From SIG480 sp045636165 (GTDB taxonomy: Bacteria > Bacillota > Clostridia > Oscillospirales > JAAYXM01): a stretch of DNA of 5,599 bases. A model generated the notes under the pieces. That model was not told where the DNA came from. It searched no databases and was given only the letters and a program-made list of their open reading frames with translations. The number at the start of each line of letters is the position of its first letter. The first letter of the stretch is position 1. The translations under genes were made by a program, and so were the position numbers. Positions 1-4,299 of this stretch are shown in pieces. Location: NCBI GenBank assembly GCA_045636165.1, contig JAZTWZ010000059.1, positions 1-5,599 on the forward strand, written 5' to 3'.

Positions 1-2
1 GG

Positions 3-548
3 GTGGTTTTCTTGAAAAAATGTATTTTTTTGTGTGTTATAATACTTCTCACTATCACCACTGCTTCGGGCGAGGGAATAATAACACAGGACTTTTACTT
101 ATACGACCGTGAGTTTGCGGCCTTCCGCGAGAAAATTACGATACTTCCGAACACTCTCCGTCTATCTTTAACCGAGGGGGAATCGGAAGAGCTCTGGGCA
201 GAGGTAATGCCGAGAAGCGAGCTTTCGGGACGGCTTTCGTGGCGGCTTTGTGATAATTCAGGCGCGGTTACGGTTTATCCGAGGGGGGCATCCTGCGCGG
301 TATATGCAAACACCGCAGGGGAAGACTTGATTGAAATAAGTCTTGACGGAGAATATAAAACGGTTGTTGAAGTGAGAGTTGAAAAAGGGAAAGAGGTTAA
401 TGTGCGTTCGTTTGAGCCACAAGAGGAGAAAGCTTCGACCCCTCGCGCCGAGAGTTTTATCAGGATAATGACTTTGTTCCTTGTGTCTTTTTCGGTAGTG
501 ATTCTTTTAGGGGTCGGCTTCTTTTTTATAAGAAAGTGGAGAAAGTAA
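3..548 (+). CDS. Secreted, membrane-anchored protein with one Ig-like (Big_2-type) domain; function unknown
   Basis: I do not recognise a named gene. The 181-residue product begins with a basic-hydrophobic signal sequence (KKCIFLCVIILL, about residues 5-16) with a plausible signal peptidase I site after ASG (residue 23). Residues about 48-127 show the alternating beta pattern of a bacterial Ig-like domain: a segment LRLSLTEGESEELWAEVMP, a core Trp (SWRL, residue 80) and a closing VVEVRV strand. Cysteines at 83 and 98 could pair outside the cell. A charged linker leads to one membrane helix (about 153-176) ending in RKWRK, a stop-transfer signal, so the domain should face outward. The start is uncertain: GTG at 3 or TTG at 12, the latter giving a classic MKK signal peptide with a weak GGGTGG upstream; the gene could also begin outside the window. 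Its TAA overlaps the ATG of the next gene by one base, so it is probably translationally coupled to the split permease. Confidence 0.75.
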   Translation: MVFLKKCIFLCVIILLTITTASGEGIITQDFYLYDREFAAFREKITILPNTLRLSLTEGESEELWAEVMPRSELSGRLSWRLCDNSGAVTVYPRGASCAVYANTAGEDLIEISLDGEYKTVVEVRVEKGKEVNVRSFEPQEEKASTPRAESFIRIMTLFLVSFSVVILLGVGFFFIRKWRK

Positions 549-904
549 TGAAAGAAAAAATAAAATACGCCCTCGCAGGCGTGCTTGCAGGCGTTGCGAA
601 CGGGCTTTTCGGCGCAGGTGGCGGAATGATTCTGATTCCGTTTTTTCGGAAATTTCTTAAAATGGAAGAAAAACGCGCCTTTGCAACCTCGCTTGCGGTG
701 ATTTTACCATTGTCAATCGTTTCGGCATCAGTGTATGCCGTAAGGGGAGATTTTGATTTTAAAATGGCACTGCCGTTTGTTATAGGAGGGACACTCGGCG
801 GTTTTGTCGGCGGAAAGGTTTTTAAAAATGTTCCCGTGCGCTTGCTTCGGGTAGTTTTTGCACTCTTTATGCTGTATGGCGGAATAAAGCTTTTTATGAG
901 GTGA
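548..904 (+). CDS. TauE/SafE-family permease, half-length protein 1
   Basis: This 118-residue integral membrane protein matches one repeat of the TauE/SafE (DUF81) family, whose studied members are linked to export of sulfite, sulfoacetate and other organosulfur anions. Four hydrophobic helices are visible at about residues 7-33, 44-65, 71-90 and 98-115. The first carries the family's glycine signature (GLFGAGGG, 19-26) and the second begins with the typical RAFATSLAVILP. Family members are usually about 250 residues with two such repeats, so this is half a transporter, and the next gene supplies the other half. ATG at 548 is preferred over the in-frame GTG at 536 because GGAG at 538-541 sits at good distance and the ATG overlaps the previous stop (TAATG). 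The transported substrate cannot be read from sequence. Confidence 0.85.
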   Translation: MKEKIKYALAGVLAGVANGLFGAGGGMILIPFFRKFLKMEEKRAFATSLAVILPLSIVSASVYAVRGDFDFKMALPFVIGGTLGGFVGGKVFKNVPVRLLRVVFALFMLYGGIKLFMR

Positions 905-905
905 T
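898..905 (+). promoter_or_regulatory. Ribosome binding site of TauE/SafE half 2
   Basis: GAGGTGAT is a near-perfect match to the 16S anti-Shine-Dalgarno sequence. It spans the last codons and TGA stop of the first half-permease, only 3 bases ahead of the ATG at 909. This supports coupled, near-equal translation of the two halves and fixes the start of the second. Confidence 0.7.
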
Positions 906-908
906 GAT

Positions 909-1295
909 ATGCGATTTCTGATTGATACACTTATCGGTACGGCGACGGGCGTGATAAGTGGGTTTGGTGTTGGCGGTGGCACGCTTCTTGTTCTTTATCT
1001 CACGCTTTTCGGAAAAGTTCCGCAGCTTTCGGCGCAGGGGATAAATCTTCTGTATTTCATACCGTGTGCCGCATCTGCTCTTTTCTCTCACATAAAAAAC
1101 AAGCGGATAGATTACAGGGCGTGGCTCGTTTCGGGTGGGTTCGGAACACTTTCGGCACTCGGTGCGGCATATCTTGCAACGCGGACGGGGCTTTCTGTTC
1201 TGCCTCGTATTTTTGGCGGTTTTCTTATAGTTATGGGGCTTTGGGAAATTATTTCGGTGACTAGAGAAAAAAGGCTTAAAAAGAATGATGAGTGA
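909..1295 (+). CDS. TauE/SafE-family permease, half-length protein 2
   Basis: A 128-residue membrane protein forming the second TauE/SafE repeat. Four helices are seen at about residues 6-33, 45-62, 71-90 and 97-116, and the glycine signature is repeated as GFGVGGG (18-24) in the first. A basic tail (REKRLKK) suggests a cytoplasmic C-terminus. With the preceding gene, whose stop lies 4 bases upstream, it gives the eight helices of a canonical single-chain permease. The inferred state is an obligate heterodimer. The two proteins share the glycine motif and helix layout but little other sequence, so this is not a recent gene duplication. Both frames are open with separate start codons and a strong ribosome site between them, which argues against a sequencing frameshift splitting one gene. 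Anion export, perhaps of sulfur oxyanions, is the family-based guess. Confidence 0.85.
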   Translation: MRFLIDTLIGTATGVISGFGVGGGTLLVLYLTLFGKVPQLSAQGINLLYFIPCAASALFSHIKNKRIDYRAWLVSGGFGTLSALGAAYLATRTGLSVLPRIFGGFLIVMGLWEIISVTREKRLKKNDE

Positions 1296-1355
1296 GCGCA
1301 TAATGCAGTAGAAATCAATGTTTGAGGCGAAATAATAAAAGAAGTTTATAATAAG

Positions 1356-1400
1356 TAAAATAAAAGCCGCTGAGGAAAGTCCTCTGCGGCGTTTATTTTA
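1356..1400. terminator. Bidirectional intrinsic terminator between convergent genes
   Basis: GCCGC-T-GAGG (1366-1375) pairs with CCTC-T-GCGGC (1381-1390) around an AAAGT loop with one T-T mismatch. An A-rich arm (1357-1364) faces a T-rich arm (1392-1399), so each strand has a U-tract after the stem. It lies between the plus-strand permease operon and the minus-strand cyclophilin, and the cyclophilin stop codon (1398-1400) lies at its edge. Confidence 0.88.
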
Positions 1401-1868
1401 TTCAATAGTAACTTTCTTGATTACAACCGGGTCGAGGGGCTTGTCGGAGAAGTCTGTATCAACCTCTGCGATTTCGTCAACAACCTCGATGCCTTCAACA
1501 ACGCGGCCGAAAGCGGCGTATTGACCGTCGAGGTGCGGCGAGTCCTTATGCATAATGAAGAACTGGCTTCCTGCGGAGTTGGGCATCATTGAACGCGCCA
1601 TAGAGATAACGCCGCGTGTGTGCTTTATCGGGTTATCAATGCCGTTTGACTTAAATTCGCCCTTGATGGTGTGTCCGGGGCCGCCTGTACCTGTTCCGAG
1701 GGGGCATCCGCCCTGAATCATGAAACCGTAAATTACGCGGTGGAAAGTAAGACCGTCATAAAAACCGTCACGAACGAGTTTTTCAAAGTTCTCGCAGGTT
1801 ATGGGAGCTGCTGATGGGTCAAGCTCAACCTTAATCTTTTTGCCGTTTTCCATTTCAAAAACTATCAT
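1398..1868 (-). CDS. ppiB: Cyclophilin-type peptidyl-prolyl cis-trans isomerase
   Basis: This enzyme catalyses cis-trans isomerisation of bonds preceding proline and helps protein folding. The 156-residue product is a single cyclophilin domain with no signal peptide, so it is probably cytoplasmic. Catalytic and binding residues are present: FHR (R44, equivalent to R55 of human CypA), F49 and Q52 in GFMIQGG, SMAR (89-92), and SQFF (101-104, with Q102 and F104 equivalent to Q111 and F113). At the position of CypA Trp121 the sequence has His112 (PHLDG); replacement of this Trp is common in bacterial cyclophilins and goes with weak cyclosporin binding. The ATG at 1868 has GGAGG at 1882-1878, spacing 9. 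The gene has its own promoter within the short gap after tspO and is monocistronic, ending in the bidirectional terminator. The family is clear; the symbol is the usual one for short cytoplasmic bacterial members. Confidence 0.95.
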   Translation of the reverse strand: MIVFEMENGKKIKVELDPSAAPITCENFEKLVRDGFYDGLTFHRVIYGFMIQGGCPLGTGTGGPGHTIKGEFKSNGIDNPIKHTRGVISMARSMMPNSAGSQFFIMHKDSPHLDGQYAAFGRVVEGIEVVDEIAEVDTDFSDKPLDPVVIKKVTIE

Positions 1869-1902
1869 TATAATAATCCTCCGTTAAAATAGGTATGAGA
1901 TT

Positions 1903-1930
1903 ATTATACACGATTTATAATAAAAGTCAA
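1903..1930 (-). promoter_or_regulatory. Sigma-A-type promoter of the cyclophilin gene
   Basis: Read on the minus strand, TTGACT (1930-1925) is followed after 16 bases by a perfect TATAAT (1908-1903). The start point is expected near 1896, leaving a leader of about 28 bases that contains GGAGG. The -35 box overlaps the TGA stop codon of tspO (1929-1927), so the two genes are packed as tightly as possible while keeping separate transcription. The gap between them contains no terminator, so read-through from tspO is also possible. Confidence 0.75.
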
Positions 1931-2385
1931 TTTGTAAGGCAGATAAAAAGGTTGAGATAAGCTGCAATTACAAGCCAGATGCAGTAGGGAATCTGCAAAA
2001 GCCCTGCCGCCTTGTCAACGCGGTAAAATTTTACCGTCATAACGAGCACAATAGCGAGAAGAACCAAAAGCCATATAAAGGCAAAGCAGAACGCGCGCAT
2101 ATTGAAGAAGATGATGCTCCAGAAAAAGTTGAAGAATAGGTTTATTCCGAAAACGGAAAGTGCAGACGAATCAGGCTCTTTGAGATAAACGCGCGCAGCA
2201 CCTATTCCCATAAGGGTATAGAGAATTGTCCATACAATCGGAAAAACTATTGCAGGTGGAGTAAGCGGCGGTTTTGTGACGGCGTCGAAAACATTCATAC
2301 TGTTCCGTGTTAAAAATGCGGAAAGTCCGCCGACGGCGAGAGAAACGAGAATAAAGGTGAGATATGCTTTGAGTTTTTTGTTCAT
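1927..2385 (-). CDS. tspO: TspO/MBR-family membrane protein
   Basis: TspO proteins are five-helix membrane proteins that bind porphyrins and other hydrophobic ligands and are tied to tetrapyrrole handling and stress responses; their exact bacterial role is debated. The 152-residue product has the expected length and five hydrophobic segments. Family landmarks are the KPPLTPPAIVFPIVWTILY stretch (38-56) with its conserved Trp52, INLFFNFFWS (81-90), and the C-terminal IPYCIWLVIAAYLN region (132-145), with Trp137 and the Tyr/Leu/Asn of the ligand pocket. The start ATG at 2385 follows a strong AGGAGG (2401-2396) by 10 bases. The gene lies downstream of the ATP-grasp pair in the same direction but is separated by a terminator, so it is not clearly part of that operon. 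No tetrapyrrole genes are nearby. Confidence 0.93.
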   Translation of the reverse strand: MNKKLKAYLTFILVSLAVGGLSAFLTRNSMNVFDAVTKPPLTPPAIVFPIVWTILYTLMGIGAARVYLKEPDSSALSVFGINLFFNFFWSIIFFNMRAFCFAFIWLLVLLAIVLVMTVKFYRVDKAAGLLQIPYCIWLVIAAYLNLFICLTN

Positions 2386-2407
2386 AATATGTCAACCTCC
2401 TGTTCGA

Positions 2408-2437
2408 AATATATGCGGCGAGGGTTTAAATATACAA
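2408..2437 (-). promoter_or_regulatory. Possible weak promoter of tspO
   Basis: On the minus strand, TTGTAT (2437-2432) and TATATT (2413-2408) are 18 bases apart, giving a start point near 2401. That would leave a very short leader beginning at the ribosome site. It is the best candidate I can find between the upstream terminator and the gene, but both boxes are imperfect, and limited terminator read-through could drive tspO instead. Confidence 0.3.
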
Positions 2438-2472
2438 AAAGACTGTCCCGTTATATTGGGGACAGTCTTTTT
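2436..2472 (-). terminator. Intrinsic terminator of the ATP-grasp operon
   Basis: GACTGTCCC (2441-2449) pairs perfectly with GGGACAGTC (2459-2467), flanked by AAAAA (2436-2440) and TTTTT (2468-2472). On the minus strand the stem is followed by TTTTT, as for a rho-independent terminator. The hairpin is partly inside the upstream gene: its last codons (encoding KRLSP) form one arm and its TAA stop (2453-2451) lies in the loop. Confidence 0.9.
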
Positions 2473-3260
2473 AAAATATATTCGAGATAGAGTTTTACGA
2501 TGTCGATGTCGTGGGTAGCATACAGCATTCTTGAACCGACTACATCCTCAATTTCGTTTATGACGGGGGAATCGTTATGGTACATGATATCAATTCCGCA
2601 AAGTCCGAAATCAAAGAGCGAGCAGACTTTTTTTACAAGCGCCGTTTCTTCTTCCGTAAGCGTTGCGGCGCAAACTTTGCCGCCGAGGGAGAAGTTGCTT
2701 CGGAAATCGTTATGGGATGTCCTGAGCACTGCGGCAACGGGGTTGTTTCCTATAATATAAACTCGCATATCGCGTCCGAGCGTCGTTGCAATCGGCTGGA
2801 TAACATATTCGTCGGGCGCAATTATCTCTCTTGCAGTCTTGTACTCCTCATCGTTTTTTATGATAGTAACATTCTTTCCGCCGTGACCGCAGCAGGGCTT
2901 TATAACCATCGGGTACGATGTTATCGCAGGTGGAGCGTCTTTTTCGGTTGCGGATACCCACGGAATAACGGGAACGCCGTTTTGGTGGAGATATTCGTAG
3001 GTGCGCGCCTTGTTGTTGCAAAGCGCGGAAACTTGTGAGTTGTTGAAAGTGGGGATACCCCGAGCTTCAATTTTTTTTGTTATGTCAGGGCGCATCGCGC
3101 GGATAATCGCAAAATCGGGCGAAGCTTCGGGAAGTGGTTCTTCGTCGCATATAACGAGAGAAAACTCAATTCCGAGGCTCTTCCCGTGTTCATTATGAAG
3201 CTTTATATATTCGCGGTTTCGCTCTGCGCCTTCTCTTTCATAGACGAGCCAGGCTTTCAT
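2451..3260 (-). CDS. RimK-like ATP-grasp ligase, second of a tandem pair
   Basis: ATP-grasp enzymes of the RimK/LysX type activate a carboxylate as an acyl-phosphate and join it to an amine, usually of an amino acid or peptide. This 269-residue protein has an N-terminal pre-grasp region, CNNKA (81-85), the ATP lysine in MVIKP (K121), a glycine loop (GHGGKN, 125-130), an EYVIQPI hinge (151-157), GRDMRVYIIG (162-171), DFRSN (185-189) with GG (193-194), and GIDI (222-225). The metal-binding motif near the C-terminus, normally E-x-N, reads E-I-E (236-238) in NEIEDVVGSRML. This departs from classical RimK and may mark a subfamily. It starts 4 bases after the stop of the preceding ligase, with AGGTGA overlapping that stop as its ribosome site, so the two are co-translated. 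The substrate is unknown; a RimK symbol is not justified. Confidence 0.85.
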   Translation of the reverse strand: MKAWLVYEREGAERNREYIKLHNEHGKSLGIEFSLVICDEEPLPEASPDFAIIRAMRPDITKKIEARGIPTFNNSQVSALCNNKARTYEYLHQNGVPVIPWVSATEKDAPPAITSYPMVIKPCCGHGGKNVTIIKNDEEYKTAREIIAPDEYVIQPIATTLGRDMRVYIIGNNPVAAVLRTSHNDFRSNFSLGGKVCAATLTEEETALVKKVCSLFDFGLCGIDIMYHNDSPVINEIEDVVGSRMLYATHDIDIVKLYLEYILKRLSPI

Positions 3261-3264
3261 AAAA

Positions 3265-4128
3265 TCACCTGCATTTTTCTGTAATATGGGAAGCTATGAA
3301 GTCAGCGAGGTTTATACCCGTGCAGTCATAAGTGCTTTTAAAGTGGGCATTTGAGTTCACCTCGCAAAGAAGAGGTCCACTCTCGCCGAAGAGAATGTCT
3401 ATACCTGCAAAGTCAAGCTCGAGTCTGCGCGAAGCTTCTTCACAAAGCGCGATTTCCGCATCAGTCGGAGAGTAGGGAATCGTTTTTCCGCCAAGCGTTA
3501 CATTCGAACGGAAATCTCCGTTTTCGCTCTTTCTCTCCATTGCACAAATCACTTTATGACCGACGACATTTACGCGGATGTCGCGTCCTGCGCTTTCGGA
3601 AACAAACTTCTGGAAGATAAGCTCTTTCCCTTCGTGCCTTTTTGCAATTTCAAAAAGCTCATCGCGGCTTCTCGCAAGATAAACCTGCGCGCCGAAAGAA
3701 CCGTACGCCTCTTTTATAATGAGGGGGAGGGAGAGCTTTTTGGCGATGCTGTCAAGAAAAGAAAGGTCAGTAAACCCGATGTTCGGGAATGTGAGCGGAG
3801 CGATATATGTTTCGGGCATCGGAAGACCGCGTAGCGCGAGGTGCATCTTTGCCTTGTTATCGCAAAGCTCTATGCTCTTTGATGAATTGAAAACAGGAAT
3901 TTTAAGCTCTTCAAAGCTTTTTGCAAGTGTAATGTCCTTGTCCCAGAAGGGAACAAAGTCGGGCTTTTCGGAAAGTTCGGGAGTTCCCGTTGCAGAGTGA
4001 AGAAAGTCGGCATTTCCGCGCATGGTAAGCTCAACGCCGAGCTTTGAAAACGCGTCGCTTAAGCGGGAATATATATCTGAAAATTTTTCGGTATTCAAAA
4101 ATGAGTTTACAACAAGAAGCCCATGCAT
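3265..4128 (-). CDS. RimK-like ATP-grasp ligase, first of a tandem pair
   Basis: A 287-residue ATP-grasp ligase, closer to classical RimK than its partner. Visible elements: CDNKA (89-93), ATP lysine in LIIKE (K139), glycine loop (GSFGAQ, 143-148), IFQKF hinge (171-175), GRDIRVNVVG (181-190), ERKSENGDFRSN (198-209) with GG (213-214), AGIDIL (241-246), and the E-V-N metal motif (256-258). The residues after that motif are SNAHFKS rather than the SSPG or ASPG usual in RimK, so the acceptor side may differ. The start is placed at ATG 4128, with GGGGG (4141-4137) upstream. An in-frame TTG at 4158 would lie at the edge of the promoter's -10 box, upstream of the expected start of transcription, so it is rejected. 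Shared blocks with the downstream ligase indicate ancient duplication. Possible roles include amino-acid tailing of a protein, cofactor or small metabolite. Confidence 0.87.
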   Translation of the reverse strand: MHGLLVVNSFLNTEKFSDIYSRLSDAFSKLGVELTMRGNADFLHSATGTPELSEKPDFVPFWDKDITLAKSFEELKIPVFNSSKSIELCDNKAKMHLALRGLPMPETYIAPLTFPNIGFTDLSFLDSIAKKLSLPLIIKEAYGSFGAQVYLARSRDELFEIAKRHEGKELIFQKFVSESAGRDIRVNVVGHKVICAMERKSENGDFRSNVTLGGKTIPYSPTDAEIALCEEASRRLELDFAGIDILFGESGPLLCEVNSNAHFKSTYDCTGINLADFIASHITEKCR

Positions 4129-4158
4129 AATAAAGACCCCCGTAGAATTAATAAACAA

Positions 4159-4187
4159 AGTATATCATAAAATGCAAAAAGGTGCAA
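4159..4187 (-). promoter_or_regulatory. Sigma-A-type promoter of the ATP-grasp operon
   Basis: On the minus strand, TTGCAC (4187-4182), a 17-base spacer and TATACT (4164-4159) are preceded by an extended -10 TG (TGATATACT). Transcription should start near 4152, about 24 bases ahead of the ATG at 4128. This placement is what decides the translation start of the first ligase. Confidence 0.8.
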
Positions 4188-4220
4188 TGCGCGAGAAGTA
4201 TATTAAATATTGTTAAAAAA

Positions 4221-4231
4221 TAAACCGTTTA
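4221..4231. repeat. Short inverted repeat between the divergent promoters
   Basis: TAAAC-C-GTTTA is a perfect 5+1+5 palindrome just upstream of the -35 box of the transporter promoter. It lies in AT-rich DNA between two divergent promoters, where regulator sites are common, but its length is short enough to arise by chance. Confidence 0.3.
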
Positions 4232-4233
4232 AA

Positions 4234-4262
4234 TTGACAGTATCTGACAAATATGTTATACT
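4234..4262 (+). promoter_or_regulatory. Strong sigma-A-type promoter of the AspT-like transporter gene
   Basis: A consensus -35 box TTGACA (4234-4239) is followed after exactly 17 bases by TATACT (4257-4262), with an extended -10 TG at 4254-4255. Only one base departs from consensus, so high basal strength is expected. The start point should fall near 4269, giving a leader of about 30 bases with AAGGGG before the ATG at 4300. Its -35 box is 46 bases from that of the opposite promoter. Confidence 0.88.
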
Positions 4263-4272
4263 GACACAGTAT
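4238..4272 (+). promoter_or_regulatory. Candidate operator overlapping the transporter promoter
   Basis: ATACTG (4258-4263) and CAGTAT (4267-4272) form a perfect 6-3-6 inverted repeat across the -10 box and predicted start point. A third half-site CAGTAT lies at 4238-4243, overlapping the -35 box, and is the inverse of the one at 4258. A repressor bound here would occlude RNA polymerase. No regulator gene is encoded in the window, and the opposite promoter lacks CAGTAT. Confidence 0.5.
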
Positions 4273-4299
4273 TTCAATATAAGAAAAGGGGTTTTAAAA

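Noticed and set aside
226..1260. Recurrent TTTCGG words that resemble an uptake or recognition sequence
   Set aside because: They occur in varied reading contexts but mostly arise from frequent Phe/Leu-Ser/Gly codon pairs (TTT TCG G, TTC GG); no longer shared core is present.
526..1318. Minus-strand open frames opposite the TauE/SafE pair
   Set aside because: Their translations are rich in Lys, Pro, Ser and Arg with no recognisable fold, and they lie wholly opposite two clear membrane-protein genes with good ribosome sites.
2500..4000. Plus-strand open frames of up to 153 codons opposite the ATP-grasp genes
   Set aside because: They are antisense shadows: no ribosome sites, no family resemblance, and the opposite strand has complete ATP-grasp motifs.
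2451..4128. Graspetide-type (RiPP) biosynthesis by the ATP-grasp pair
   Set aside because: Graspetide macrocyclases are also RimK-like, but no small precursor gene with a repeated acidic/hydroxyl core is visible beside the ligases.
4129..4158. Upstream TTG start for the first ATP-grasp gene
   Set aside because: It would lie just at the -10 box and upstream of the predicted transcription start, and the added residues have no family counterpart.
4210..4299. Upstream TTG start for the transporter
   Set aside because: The extra codons run through the TTGACA and TATACT promoter boxes; the ATG at 4300 has a proper ribosome site and begins a normal first helix.
4263..4299. Riboswitch or attenuator in the transporter leader
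   Set aside because: The predicted leader is only about 30 bases, too short for a known riboswitch class or a terminator.
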